A DNA stretch of 64,000 nt from Thalassoglobus sp. JC818 (GTDB lineage: Bacteria > Planctomycetota > Planctomycetia > Planctomycetales > Planctomycetaceae). Below the pieces are notes generated by a model. The model did no database searches, was not told the DNA's origin, and saw only the letters and a list, made by a program, of their open reading frames with translations. Positions 28,251 to 37,505 of the stretch are shown here, piece by piece. The translations under genes were made by a program, and so were the position numbers. Location of the stretch: NCBI RefSeq assembly GCF_040717535.1, contig NZ_JBFEFI010000007.1, positions 186,001 to 250,000 of the forward strand, given 5' to 3'. The first letter of the stretch is position 1. The number at the start of each line of letters is the position of its first letter.

Positions 28251-30821
28251 TTAGTTGTTTCGGATCACTGAGAGGTTGTCGTAGAAGATCTCTGCATCCT
28301 TGGCATTTCCGAAGAAGCCAGGACTTCCGATTGTGTTCGGGACTTCATCGACACCTTCGATCATCCATTCCGAAGGTTCCTCTTCGCCTTTTTTCCAGAC
28401 TTTACCTCGCAAGACTGCTTTGTTGTCTTCAACGGCAGCAGAGAACTTGATGGTGTACCACTGGTCGGCTTCCCATGAGAACGGGACGTTCACGGAGAAC
28501 CGGTTCAACTGAGGCGTCCACGTTCGCATCTGAATTTGCTGAGAAGCGCCCATCAGGTCGATCGTGTAGCGTTGAGCAATCAAACCGATGTCCGGAAGTT
28601 TTCCGTTCCGTTCGAAGGCGTAAACATCTGACTGAATGGTGTAGTCATGCAGATCAGGATGGCCAATCCAGCCTTGGCTGCGGGCACCCTTGGGAATTGT
28701 TGTGATCTTGCAGAGAACACCGTTTCCGTCGATGCGTCGTGGACCTCGCTGAATCGTGAGGCGTGGTTCTGCAGCAAAAACACCTTCTTCACTTGTGGGA
28801 CGATCCCAAGTGGTCCAGTCGGCTGATGCAACGACTTTCTCGTCGATGAGTCGCTGAAGTGAGCTTCCCAATGCTGCTTGGGCAGCTTCCACGTCTTTCG
28901 GGCGATTTGCACCATCGGCAATGTTGAGGAACTGCAGAAGTGCGGACCAGCGAAGCTGTGGCGAGCTGTCGTCAAAGACGCGTTTTGGAGCAAAGTTCTC
29001 GAACTCAGACATCAGATAGATATAGAGATCGCTAGCCATCGGATCGTCTTTGCGGAGCGACATCAACAGGTCAAAGTCGAGCGGCACGTGACGATAAGCC
29101 ATTCCGATCCATGGAAGCGGAATCTGGCCGTCTGAGAAGTCGAACGCCCATGGGAGTTCAGGGATTGTTCGAACGCGAGCCTGCGTTGTGAGGTTTCCGA
29201 CCTTCGCATTCACGATTGTCGCAACCGGCTGATCAACATCTCGGCCGACCTGAAAGAGTCCGTAGTCGTCAATGCTTCCTGGACCTGTCAGTTCATACTG
29301 AACCTCAGCAGCGGCTGCCATTCGGACGAATTGCCCGCGATCGTTGTAAAGTCGAACGTGGAAACCTTGTCGGTATCCAGGGCGAAGCAGGAGTTCGGCT
29401 GGGACAATTTGAGCCTCAGCTGGATTGTTCGGGCCGCTCGGTTTTGTTTCCGCAGGCATCGGCGGAAGCGGATCGATTTCGACTTCAGCATCCGGCAGCC
29501 CGATGCAATACAGGTTTCCGGTCGTCGGGATGAAGATGCGTCCCTCGGAAACGATGGGCGAACCGTGAGCCTCTTCTCCGCGTTGGAAACGGAACTTGTG
29601 GATGATATCAGCGCCGGTTTCGGTCGGCGTCATGATGTAACCCCGTCCGTTGGCTTCGTGAGCGTAGATCTTGCCATCGGCGTAAAGCAGATTGGCTCGC
29701 ATCATGGTTCCCATTCGAACCGGGTCTCCGAGCGATTCACCAGTGTCGGCGTCGAGGCAGTGAAGTTTTGCACGGTCGTCAGCGACGTAGAGTCGACCAT
29801 CAATCATGATGGGACTGGAACGACCATTGAAGATTCCAGTCTTGCGCCAGATCTCACCAGTTCGTGTGATGTCTCCTCGCTTAGTAGCGTCTATGCAGAA
29901 AACCGCGCCCATGTCGGTTGTGTCAAGGTTTTCTTCACCGTGTCCGCAATAGACTCGATTGCCAACGACGAGAGGAGCCGTGTTCACTCCACGTCCACTC
30001 ACGAAGTAGCTCCACAGGATTTTTCCTGTACGAGGATGCATCGAGTGGATTCCCCCGTCACCAGAGGCGAAGATCATCTGAAGTTCGCCGTCGATGACAG
30101 CTAGGACTGGAGCACTGTAAGTCGTGTCGTCCGGCAGGAGTGAAGTTCCGTTCATCCAGACGGGCACGCCATTTCGTTTGTCGAACGCAATGAACCGGTG
30201 AGCAGGTTTAGCGGTGTCTCCCCAACCGATTGTGACTGCGCTGATGATCACATTGTTTTCGTGAACAATCGGGAAGTTGGTTCGACCACCATAGGTGCTG
30301 AGAAGACCAAACTCTTCGTGCAGGGACTTGTACTGAGGGTGTTGCCACATCAGCTGTCCGGTTTCGCCGTTCAGGCAGCAGAAGTATCCACACACGCCAA
30401 GTGCGTAGACGTTTCCGGTTTCTGGATCACAAGCGACGCTGGACCAGCCAATTCGTTCTGCCGGGACATCACTCAGATAAACGTTAAAGACATGTTCCCA
30501 GACAGTGCTTCCGGTTTCTGCATCGATGCAGACGACCTTCTCGCCCATCAGAGCTTCATCTTCGGGGTTCGCTGTCGTCAGAGCGTACAGCTTTCCGTTC
30601 ATCAGCGTTGGAGTGGCACGGATTGGAATTTCCTGTGCCCAGACAACGTTGCTCCCTTCGCCACCTTCGGGATCCCATTCGGCGGGAAGGTTCTTTTCTC
30701 CCGAAACGCCACTGTAGGCAGGGCCTCGCCAATAGGACCAGTTTTCTTCAGCGATGGAGATGCTGCACAGCGATGTGCAGAACCCGACAAGGAGAGCGGT
30801 AGATGCAATATTTCGTATCAT
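28251..30821 (-). CDS. Large secreted PQQ-like beta-propeller protein
   Basis: An 856-residue protein with signal peptide ('MIRNIASTALLVGFCTSLCS'). The N-terminal propeller starts 'ENWSYWRGPAYSGVSGEKNL' and includes 'DAETGSTVWEHVF', 'HPRTGKILWSYF' and 'DADTGESLGDPV' blades over about residues 25-440. After a Pro-rich linker (about 450-480) there is an Ig/beta-sandwich-like section ('PAELLLRPGYRQGFHVRLYN'), a helical part and a C-terminal laminin-G/concanavalin-like region ending 'GFFGNAKDAEIFYDNLSVIR', often seen in glycan-associated secreted proteins. ATG 30821 is preferred over 30905. Processing of environmental polymers or cell-surface binding is possible but not shown. Confidence 0.85.
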   Translation of the reverse strand: MIRNIASTALLVGFCTSLCSISIAEENWSYWRGPAYSGVSGEKNLPAEWDPEGGEGSNVVWAQEIPIRATPTLMNGKLYALTTANPEDEALMGEKVVCIDAETGSTVWEHVFNVYLSDVPAERIGWSSVACDPETGNVYALGVCGYFCCLNGETGQLMWQHPQYKSLHEEFGLLSTYGGRTNFPIVHENNVIISAVTIGWGDTAKPAHRFIAFDKRNGVPVWMNGTSLLPDDTTYSAPVLAVIDGELQMIFASGDGGIHSMHPRTGKILWSYFVSGRGVNTAPLVVGNRVYCGHGEENLDTTDMGAVFCIDATKRGDITRTGEIWRKTGIFNGRSSPIMIDGRLYVADDRAKLHCLDADTGESLGDPVRMGTMMRANLLYADGKIYAHEANGRGYIMTPTETGADIIHKFRFQRGEEAHGSPIVSEGRIFIPTTGNLYCIGLPDAEVEIDPLPPMPAETKPSGPNNPAEAQIVPAELLLRPGYRQGFHVRLYNDRGQFVRMAAAAEVQYELTGPGSIDDYGLFQVGRDVDQPVATIVNAKVGNLTTQARVRTIPELPWAFDFSDGQIPLPWIGMAYRHVPLDFDLLMSLRKDDPMASDLYIYLMSEFENFAPKRVFDDSSPQLRWSALLQFLNIADGANRPKDVEAAQAALGSSLQRLIDEKVVASADWTTWDRPTSEEGVFAAEPRLTIQRGPRRIDGNGVLCKITTIPKGARSQGWIGHPDLHDYTIQSDVYAFERNGKLPDIGLIAQRYTIDLMGASQQIQMRTWTPQLNRFSVNVPFSWEADQWYTIKFSAAVEDNKAVLRGKVWKKGEEEPSEWMIEGVDEVPNTIGSPGFFGNAKDAEIFYDNLSVIRNN

Positions 30822-31219
30822 TCGACGACTCTTCTGAGTGGAACCAGGATGTCTTAGGGGAGATCGAACTTGCTCATTGTGGCAGGGGCGTGAAGTCATA
30901 TTCACGCTCTCCTAAACATAGTGAAGACGCATCGCGTCGGCAAGGAGGGAACCTGCCGACTATCAACTCTTGGAATCCAATTCTTCACGCCCAGCATCGA
31001 TCGATTCAACTCAATTTCATCCCGAATGCCGTTAAATCTTCATCAACGGATCTCCTCACGTTCCTTGCACATCGGGACACGCTGAGGGAAAATCAGATCG
31101 TACATGATGGCGTCTCAACGTGATGATTTGCTCTCTGTGAGGATTTTGTTCTCAGGCGTCCGAAAGCACGTGGGAGTAGTCATCATCGGTGACGACGCTG
31201 ATCCGAGAAACCAAACAAG
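30822..31219. other. Divergent intergenic region before the aldolase gene
   Basis: 398 bases with no supported gene. It contains a 7-bp inverted repeat with a 6-base spacer at 30888-30907 (GCGTGAA/TTCACGC), 67 bases upstream of the large PQQ gene's start. A GTG at 31190 is in frame with the aldolase and could be its real start, which would shorten this region. Confidence 0.45.
30888..30907. promoter_or_regulatory. Inverted repeat, possible operator
   Basis: GCGTGAA-GTCATA-TTCACGC is a perfect 7-bp dyad upstream of the large PQQ-like gene. Position and symmetry suit a dimeric regulator; no family can be named. Confidence 0.3.
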
Positions 31220-32026
31220 TTGACTGCTTTGCCAGATCAGGAAGATGGGGAGATTTCATTGTCGTTGAAACAGAAGTTGCGACAGGGCGAGTTGGTCAAT
31301 GTCTTTGCGGTGAGCCGTCTCTATCACCCAAATCTGATTGAGGTTTACGGCTTTCACGGTGGATTCGATGGATTCTGGATCGACGCTGAGCACGCCGATT
31401 TTTCGACTCAAGACATTGAACACGCCGCAGCGGTCGGACGGTCGCATTCTCTCGACTGTTTCGTCCGAATTCCTCCAGATGACTACTCGTTGGTCACACG
31501 CTGTCTGGAATCTGGAGCGACTGGTGTAATGGCTGCCCAGATTCAATCCGCCGAACATGCGGAACAGTTTGTCCAGTGGTCGAAGTTTGCTCCTCGCGGC
31601 AATCGTGGCCTGAACGCGGGATGCTATGACGGTCGATTTGGAACGGTTCCTGTCGCTCAATTCTGTGCAGAAGCCAACGAACGGTCGTTTGTTGCGATCC
31701 AGGTCGAGACGATTGGGGCGCTTCAAGAATGTGAGGCAATTGCAGCGATCGAAGATGTGGACTTGCTCTTCATCGGGCCATCCGATTTGAGTCAAGCATT
31801 GGGAGTTACGGGAGACTTTCTGCATCCAAAATGCTTGGAAGCAGTTGAGAAAATTGCTGCTGCCTGTCAGAAAAACAACAAAGCTCTCGGGGCAGTGACG
31901 ACCAATCCAGAGCATGCGGCAATGCTGCGAAGTCACGGATGTCAGATGCTTTCACCGACGAATGATGTGCGAACATTTCAGGCAGGCGTCAAAGCTGTTG
32001 CGGAGACCTTCCGAGACTTCTTCTAA
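31220..32026 (+). CDS. HpcH/HpaI aldolase/citrate lyase family protein
   Basis: A 268-residue TIM-barrel class II aldolase. These enzymes cleave or form 2-keto-3-deoxy acids with pyruvate using a divalent metal. Typical segments are 'FDGFWIDAEHADFS' (catalytic barrel face), 'GATGVMAAQIQSAEHAEQFV', 'FVAIQVETIGALQECEAI' (metal-binding Glu) and 'LLFIGPSDLSQALG' (metal-binding Asp and Ser). The conserved family arginine near the N-terminus falls in the unusual 'FAVSRLYHPNLIEV'. The start is unclear: TTG 31220 is given, but GTG 31190 is in frame and adds ten residues. Substrate unknown; neighbours do not form an obvious sugar-acid pathway. Confidence 0.85.
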   Translation: MTALPDQEDGEISLSLKQKLRQGELVNVFAVSRLYHPNLIEVYGFHGGFDGFWIDAEHADFSTQDIEHAAAVGRSHSLDCFVRIPPDDYSLVTRCLESGATGVMAAQIQSAEHAEQFVQWSKFAPRGNRGLNAGCYDGRFGTVPVAQFCAEANERSFVAIQVETIGALQECEAIAAIEDVDLLFIGPSDLSQALGVTGDFLHPKCLEAVEKIAAACQKNNKALGAVTTNPEHAAMLRSHGCQMLSPTNDVRTFQAGVKAVAETFRDFF

Positions 32027-32100
32027 GGCCCGTTGCCTTGTCCTTGTGCACTTGCTCGCCGACTCTCTCATTCAGAAGCTGAGTTTGCACGTGCGAGATC

Positions 32101-32129
32101 GTGCACAAAAAAATTAGAAAATGCTCTAG
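32101..32129. repeat. Short dispersed repeat, copy 2
   Basis: GTGCACA, an A-rich spacer and AGAAAATGCTCTAG, resembling 4833-4859. It lies between the aldolase and CoA-binding genes. Two copies of this length may be coincidence. Confidence 0.3.
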
Positions 32130-32147
32130 CGGCGGAGTCATCGAAGA

Positions 32148-32552
32148 ATGAATTCAAACGAATCGATTCAATCTTTCCTGGCGGGTGATGTCTTCGCAGT
32201 CGCAGGAGCATCCACAGAGCGACACAAGTACGGAAACAAAGTTTTGAGGTGCTATCTTCAGAACGATCGAACCGTCTACCCGGTGAATCCCAATGCCGAT
32301 GTTGTTGAGGGATTGGCTGCGTTTCCGACGTTACAAGACCTACCTGAACCGGTTCACGGTCTCTCGATCATTACTCCGCCGGCAGTGACCGAACAGATCG
32401 TTGAAGATGCCATTCAAGCTGGTATCAAGCACATTTGGATGCAGCCGGGAGCCGAGAATTCAGCCTCCGTGGCTGCTGCACAAGAGGCTGGTATTAACGT
32501 GATCGCGGGCGGACCGTGTCTTCTCGTCGTGATGGGCTACCGAGAGGAATGA
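32148..32552 (+). CDS. CoA-binding domain protein (YccU-like)
   Basis: A 134-residue single-domain protein with the Rossmann-type CoA-binding fold found in the succinyl-CoA synthetase alpha subunit. Visible segments are 'VFAVAGASTERHKYGNKVLR' (nucleotide-binding turn), 'VYPVNPNADVVEGLAAFPTL' and 'GIKHIWMQPGAENSASVAAA', with a final 'VIAGGPCLLVVMGYR' that contains the conserved Cys of this family. Homologues are usually small, free-standing and of undefined role; a ligand-binding or protein-acylation sensing function has been proposed for the fold. Start ATG 32148. It lies 121 bases after the aldolase on the same strand. Confidence 0.88.
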   Translation: MNSNESIQSFLAGDVFAVAGASTERHKYGNKVLRCYLQNDRTVYPVNPNADVVEGLAAFPTLQDLPEPVHGLSIITPPAVTEQIVEDAIQAGIKHIWMQPGAENSASVAAAQEAGINVIAGGPCLLVVMGYREE

Positions 32553-32601
32553 CTCACAATCTCGGCAGCAAGGAAAGTAATCGCGAAGTTGACGTGAAAT
32601 T

Positions 32602-33903
32602 CTATCGGGCTGGAATCGTCACCGGCTGCACCCATGCGGACTTCTTGTCTCCGATTTCAGACGGATTGTTATGGTCAGCGGAGGAGGTGACTTTTGCACG
32701 CACGTAAAGTTCCGTCCCTTGAAACTCGTAAGTCGCTGAGGTGCCCTCGGTTGTTTGCAAGACGCGACCGATCTTGGGGCTGTAGCGATGAGTGACCGCC
32801 AATGGTTCTCCATCGTCATTGAGAATCGGTTCTCCATCGAGCGGGGTATCGCGATCCGTTCCGATGAACTCGATCGTGTACGTTTCTCCCGGTTCCGGTT
32901 GAACTTCGACGGACATCTCTTTCTCGGTATGCCCGAACGAGGCGAGCGTCACACCCGAAGAAGCATAAAACTGGCCGGACTCAAGTGATTCGATGAGGCT
33001 TTTCGGGGTAAGCGAAGCTGCCTGAACCATCACCCATCCGCGTCCCGGTTCACTCGCTCTGCTTGGGATCGAATGGTAATTATGGCCGTCGTCGACCGCG
33101 AGACCGTACATCAGCGGAAGGTCGAGTCTGCCGAGCCGTTGGGACAACACGATGTCCCAGATTCGTTCAGTTGAGGCATGCGTTTCGTCGCCTGTGTTGT
33201 GGACGCCGGGGTGTCCGTTGTAGACCTCGAAGAACTTCTCTCCCTGCAGCTTCATGATGTCTTCCGCAGAGACAGCGTAGCCAAAGTTGGGATGATTGAG
33301 GTGAATGATCATCGGTTGCCCGGTCAGTTTCCGTTGGGAAACAACCGCGTCGACATTGTTCTGCATCGTTTCGAAGACGCTGTCTCCGTGACGGGGGACG
33401 ACGAGTTCCTGCACGTTGCTGACATTCATGTGAATCGGATGTCGATGAAAGCTGTCGCTGATTTCTTCTCCCTGAATCAGAAGAAATGAATCGGGAACGT
33501 CGAGTTTCGCAACGACTTCGTCGAACTTCCTCAGACGGATTTGCAATTGAACGTCAACGGTCCGTTCATCGATCCAGTCTGGGAAATTGGCTTGGAGTTT
33601 CTCGTAGGCTTTCTGGCCCCCCTTCGTCTTCTCAACGACCACCCATTTCTCACTGTCAGCCAGGACGTTGTGATCGGTGAAAACCAGAAACTCGTAACCC
33701 TGATCGCGATACCAGAGTGCAATGTTTTCGAGATAGTCGTCCCCGTCACTCCAGTGAGAGTGGGTGTGCAGATTGCCTTTGTACCAGGTCAAGCTCTTGG
33801 GTGACTGAGCAGCCAACTCTCCCGGTGAGCCGGACATGTTGAGGCCAAAGCCTGTCAGGGCGAGGACTGCAACCAACAAAAGGAGAAGGAAGAGACGGGG
33901 CAT
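32602..33903 (-). CDS. Secreted PHP-domain metallohydrolase (CehA/McbA-like)
   Basis: A 433-residue protein with a signal peptide ('MPRLFLLLLLVAVLALTGFG'). The PHP domain opens with 'YKGNLHTHSHWSDGDDYLEN' (the first His-x-His metal motif) and continues with 'FLVFTDHN' (Asp-His), 'QGEEIS' (Glu ligand) and 'MIIHLNHPNFGYAVS' (His ligands); 'GLAVDDGHNYH' is the last Asp-x-His site. The C-terminal 'ESGQFYASSGVTL' and following beta-sandwich are the same as in the truncated protein at 2-910. All trinuclear metal ligands appear present, so it should be an active phosphoesterase or hydrolase; substrate unknown. A GAGG ribosome site precedes the ATG at 33903. Confidence 0.88.
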   Translation of the reverse strand: MPRLFLLLLLVAVLALTGFGLNMSGSPGELAAQSPKSLTWYKGNLHTHSHWSDGDDYLENIALWYRDQGYEFLVFTDHNVLADSEKWVVVEKTKGGQKAYEKLQANFPDWIDERTVDVQLQIRLRKFDEVVAKLDVPDSFLLIQGEEISDSFHRHPIHMNVSNVQELVVPRHGDSVFETMQNNVDAVVSQRKLTGQPMIIHLNHPNFGYAVSAEDIMKLQGEKFFEVYNGHPGVHNTGDETHASTERIWDIVLSQRLGRLDLPLMYGLAVDDGHNYHSIPSRASEPGRGWVMVQAASLTPKSLIESLESGQFYASSGVTLASFGHTEKEMSVEVQPEPGETYTIEFIGTDRDTPLDGEPILNDDGEPLAVTHRYSPKIGRVLQTTEGTSATYEFQGTELYVRAKVTSSADHNNPSEIGDKKSAWVQPVTIPAR

Positions 33904-34043
33904 GGGAGAACCTCAAATGACGCCGGTGGGGATGGGAGGGCGGGAAATTGTTCTTTGTTGAATGATAGTGATCGATGCCGTGATCGAGCAGGGCGGGCGA
34001 TTGGACTGAAACGGCTACTCTTGTTGCGAATGTGAAGCGACTT

Positions 34044-35489
34044 TTACATCGCAGCCTGTCGGCCTGGCTTGTCGCGCTCAATATGCTCCATTCCGCAGGC
34101 TCCAGCAGTGGGGAGAATTTTGTGGGGGCTGCAATTTCCTTTGGGGTTAAAAGCTGACCGAATATCGGTCATCACACTGACATCGTCAGCAGCGAACAAC
34201 TTGTCCATAAAGTTGATCTTCTCCACCCCGATTCCGTGTTCACCGGTGACGCTTCCGCCAAGTTCGATGCATTTGGAGAGAATAGCGTCTCCCGCCGCGA
34301 TGACTCTTTTAACCTGATCCTCATCACGTTCATCGAACAGAAGAATGGGATGAATGTTTCCATCGCCTGCATGAAACACATTGACGATGCGGATGTCGAA
34401 TTCTTTTTGAGTTTGGATAATGAAGTCGAGAATTTCCGGCAGCTTTGTGCGTGGCACGACACCATCTTGTGTGCAATAACTGGGAGCCAAACGTCCGATC
34501 GCTCCGAATGCCTGCTTGCGGCACTTCCACAAGAGTTGACGTTCGGCAGGTGTATCAGCTGAGCGAACTTCACGTGCGCCGTGTTGTTTGCAGAGTTCGA
34601 TGATCTTTTGTTTTTCTAGATCAACCGCGACGTCGAGGCCGTCGACTTCGATCAGCAGAACCGCTCCAGCATCGAGCGGAAAACCGAAGTGAAAAGCATC
34701 TTCGAGTGCGCCGACGATCCCCTGATCCATCATTTCTAAAGCTGCAGGAATGATCCCAGCACCGATGATTCCTGAGATCGCTTCGGTCGCGTCCGAGACG
34801 GTTTCGAAGATTCCAAGCATTGTTCGATACGCGGCGGGATCGCGCGTCAGGCGGACCCAGATCTTCGTGACGACTCCGAATGTCCCCTCACTTCCCACGA
34901 ATAATCCGGTCAAGTCGTAGCCGTTCAGTTCGCCCAGCGGACCACCCAATTGGATGAGTTCCCCACTCGGCGAAACGAATTCAACGCCCAGAACATGGTT
35001 GACCGTGACACCATACTTCAGCGTATGGGGTCCTCCGGAGTTGGTGGCGACATTTCCACCGAGAGTGCATGCCCCTTGCGAGGAAGGGTCGGGAGCGTAA
35101 TGAAAACCACTCCCCTTGAGGTTCTGTGTCAGATGAACATTCACCAGCCCCGGCTCGACGATGGCAAATCTGTCTCTCGCATTGATCTCCAGAATTTGCC
35201 TCATACGAGTGAGGCAGATCATCACACCGCCGCCGACTGCGAGCGTTCCGCCAGCGAGGCTTGTCCCTGCGCCACGGGGAACAAACGGGATGTCAAACTC
35301 GTTGCACAGACGAACCGTTTCGACAACCTGATTGGACGTTGTCGGGAAGACAACGATCTCGGGCATCTTCTTTTCGACCACATAGCCGTCACATTCATAG
35401 ACGATCAACTCGTCTTCACTGGCAATCAGGTCTTCGGGAGCATAGATGGAGCGAAGCCGAGTGAGAATCTCCGAAGCTACAGTGGCCAT
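34044..35489 (-). CDS. glcD: Glycolate oxidase subunit GlcD-like FAD-linked oxidase
   Basis: A 481-residue flavoenzyme of the FAD-linked oxidase (PCMH-type) family. The FAD-binding domain (about residues 35-215) has 'FVPRGAGTSLAGGTLAVGGG' and 'DPSSQGACTLGGNVATNSGG', typical of GlcD and D-lactate dehydrogenases. The C-terminal cap domain includes 'VFHAGDGNIHPILLFD' (active-site/FAD His) and 'GSVTGEHGIGVEKINFM'. GlcD oxidises glycolate to glyoxylate together with GlcE and GlcF; neither is adjacent, so the electron-accepting subunits must be encoded elsewhere or the enzyme is a D-lactate-type variant. Monocistronic in this window. Confidence 0.92.
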   Translation of the reverse strand: MATVASEILTRLRSIYAPEDLIASEDELIVYECDGYVVEKKMPEIVVFPTTSNQVVETVRLCNEFDIPFVPRGAGTSLAGGTLAVGGGVMICLTRMRQILEINARDRFAIVEPGLVNVHLTQNLKGSGFHYAPDPSSQGACTLGGNVATNSGGPHTLKYGVTVNHVLGVEFVSPSGELIQLGGPLGELNGYDLTGLFVGSEGTFGVVTKIWVRLTRDPAAYRTMLGIFETVSDATEAISGIIGAGIIPAALEMMDQGIVGALEDAFHFGFPLDAGAVLLIEVDGLDVAVDLEKQKIIELCKQHGAREVRSADTPAERQLLWKCRKQAFGAIGRLAPSYCTQDGVVPRTKLPEILDFIIQTQKEFDIRIVNVFHAGDGNIHPILLFDERDEDQVKRVIAAGDAILSKCIELGGSVTGEHGIGVEKINFMDKLFAADDVSVMTDIRSAFNPKGNCSPHKILPTAGACGMEHIERDKPGRQAAM

Positions 35490-35766
35490 AAACCTTCACT
35501 TCTCTTCATTTCTAATCCGGAAAGCGCCGACACTTCCAATGCAAGTCAAGCTGCGCATTTGAAGGCGACTTCTCAGGTGATCGTTTCGGACGAGTATTGA
35601 AGAATCAGAACTCGACTGCAACTGACTTCCGGTGTTCAATCAGCCAGCTAAGGTGACACGAAAATGATTCATCAGGCAGATCGGAGACTCTATCGCTCAG
35701 AGTTAAGACAGCGGCTTCGCAAATTCACTTCCGAGCGCTCACCGTGAGTGTGATGTCGACGCACGA

Positions 35767-36309
35767 TTAGAGTTCAAAGAGTGTTTGCGTCCGAAGAATG
35801 GAGAGATCGGACGGGAAAGTATGGAAGGTCTGGACCGCCAACATTTTGCTGTTGCCTTCCACGCGAGCCAGACTCAGCGGCCCCGGCAACAAGCGGTTTT
35901 GCGTTGGGAACTGATGTGAAACGAAGGACTTTTGTGCTTCGATTTCCAATTCCAGTTGGACACGTGTGAAGACTGAAAAGTCGACAGCATCGACTTCGCC
36001 TGCGAAGTGATAATTGAGCGGGTGCTCAGTTTCGTGAAGGATTTCGTCTTGCTGGTTGTAGAAATAGGTCTTCTGAAGTCCGAACGTCGAGAGCTTTAAC
36101 TCGTCGGGAAGTGTGACTTCCACGATCGATTGTTCCCCGGACTTGAATTGAAGGTAATAGCCTCCTTCACACAATCCGATCGACAAATCATACAGCTCAG
36201 AATGGACTCGCCCGACGATCAGCGGGTCAAAGAGTTCGGGATGAAGAGAGCGGTCGAACATTCGGTAAGATGTTTCGTCGATGCTTGGACGAAGAGAATG
36301 AGTCGACAT
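35767..36309 (-). CDS. DUF2617-like protein
   Basis: A 180-residue cytoplasmic protein from ATG 36309 ('MSTHSLRPSIDETSYRMFDR'), which I recognise only tentatively as DUF2617, a family largely confined to planctomycetes. It has 'SLHPELFDPLIVGRV', a Tyr-rich strand 'LCEGGYYLQFKSGEQSIVEV', 'LPDELKLSTFGLQKTYFY' and a C-terminal 'LARVEGNSKMLAVQTFHTFP'. No signal peptide or membrane segment. It looks all-beta with a conserved His-Pro. Function unknown. The frame is open for another 64 codons upstream (to 36501), but that portion has a basic, unconserved look and is rejected as the start. Confidence 0.7.
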   Translation of the reverse strand: MSTHSLRPSIDETSYRMFDRSLHPELFDPLIVGRVHSELYDLSIGLCEGGYYLQFKSGEQSIVEVTLPDELKLSTFGLQKTYFYNQQDEILHETEHPLNYHFAGEVDAVDFSVFTRVQLELEIEAQKSFVSHQFPTQNRLLPGPLSLARVEGNSKMLAVQTFHTFPSDLSILRTQTLFEL

Positions 36310-36713
36310 CTCGAGACCGCGCTTCCTATGTGAGAAGTGATCTTGAAACCCGAAGGTCACATTGTCCTGAAAGTCGGCGAACACCTTTCCAAGGACTTCC
36401 GAAAGTGATCTCAAACGGTGTAATCGTCTGCTTCCGAACACTCTCGTCGGCTCAATGGAAGAGGGGCGACACCCCTGAAATATGGGGGCACTGACTTCCA
36501 ACTGGTCAAGTATACCCCATTCCCCCGATCGGTCGAGAAGGAGTTGCGGGAAGTTTTCAAAGAAAGATTTTTCGTGAGATCTATCTTCGAACTGGGTTGA
36601 TTCTGGTCGAACGAATTGAACGGGTCAGCAAAGCTGCAAGCGGAGCCAACTCAATCGTGATAACCATCACCTAAATGTTCTTGATGCAGATCAGAGTGAA
36701 AACAATCAGCTCG
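36310..36713. other. Intergenic region upstream of the DUF2617-like gene
   Basis: 404 bases; it would be shortened if the long N-terminal form of the DUF2617-like gene (to 36501) were real. Its left part is GC-poor near 36552-36584. A small GC stem, GCTCG-TTAGC-CGAGC at 36709-36723, overlaps the stop of the epimerase and is followed on the minus strand by a T-rich stretch, so weak termination there is possible. Confidence 0.4.
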
Positions 36714-37505
36714 TTAGCCGAGCGGCATGAGGTTTTGCAAGTATTGAATCGCCCGATTGGAGTCACCGATTTTGTCGCTGCCAGATGTCCGGCGGACATT
36801 CATCCATCCGCTGAATTCCATTTCATACAGAATTGCAGCGATCTCATCCCATTCTGCTTCTCCGCGTCCGACAGGGACTTCCTGTCCGGTCCCATCAACA
36901 TCTGAGACAGCATCTCGGATGTCGACCTGTCCAACGAATTCGTAGAGGTCTCGCAGTTGTTGTTGAGGATTTCGCCGCGACAGAATCCAGCCTCCAATAT
37001 CTCCATCAACGCTGAGCGGCCCTGTTTTGACATTCGACATGAGTTGCCGTAGCGATTCAGACGAGTCGCCAGAGGGTATGACGCAAATCGTCACACCTTC
37101 TCGATTCCCATGCTCAGCGAGGTCGCTCATGATTGGCAGCACAAGTTCCGTGTAAGCTTTGGAATCTTGCTCGGGGAGTCGTCCGATGCGAAGAGTCATC
37201 TGCCGAATTCTCAGCTTGGATGCAAACGTCATCGCTTCTCGAACTGCATTCAGACGTTCCTCCAGTCGGTCGAGTTCAAAGAGTGAAGCTCGCAGCGGGA
37301 AGTACGCTGAGGCAGCGACGAGATTGCGCTCGCTCAAATAATTCTGCAGCTGTCGACGTGCTGTGTCTCCGTAATCTTGCGGACGAACTTGAGTTCGCAG
37401 ATCAAATTGAACGCCCTGAGCACGCATCTGCATCGCTGAATGCAACGACGTGCGCAGATCCTGACCGAATTCGTATGTCGCAACTGAGATTCTTCTTCCG
37501 AACAC
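36714..37505 (-). CDS. Sugar phosphate isomerase/epimerase-like TIM-barrel protein
   Basis: A 263-residue protein of the xylose-isomerase-like TIM-barrel superfamily. Features are 'RISVATYEFGQDLRTSLHSA', 'MRAQGVQFDLRTQVRPQDYG', 'MTFASKLRIRQMTLRIGRL', and C-terminal 'VGRGEAEWDEIAAILYEMEF' and 'GWMNVRRTSG', which match the barrel's final strands ('G.G..dw..i...L...gY.G'). Some usual metal ligands are not obvious: the C-terminal acidic residue has become Arg-rich ('MNVRRT'), so it may be a divergent or regulatory member. GTG 37505 is chosen because an AGGAGG site lies five bases upstream (37511-37516). Substrate unknown. Confidence 0.75.
   Translation of the reverse strand: MFGRRISVATYEFGQDLRTSLHSAMQMRAQGVQFDLRTQVRPQDYGDTARRQLQNYLSERNLVAASAYFPLRASLFELDRLEERLNAVREAMTFASKLRIRQMTLRIGRLPEQDSKAYTELVLPIMSDLAEHGNREGVTICVIPSGDSSESLRQLMSNVKTGPLSVDGDIGGWILSRRNPQQQLRDLYEFVGQVDIRDAVSDVDGTGQEVPVGRGEAEWDEIAAILYEMEFSGWMNVRRTSGSDKIGDSNRAIQYLQNLMPLG

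Noticed and set aside
29331-30104. Long open frame of 257 codons antisense to the large PQQ-like gene
   Set aside because: It lies wholly opposite a well-supported propeller gene, has no recognisable domain and follows the codon pattern of the real gene on the other strand.
36310-36501. 64-codon N-terminal extension of the DUF2617-like gene
   Set aside because: The extension looks unconserved and the ATG at 36309 begins at the recognisable family N-terminus.
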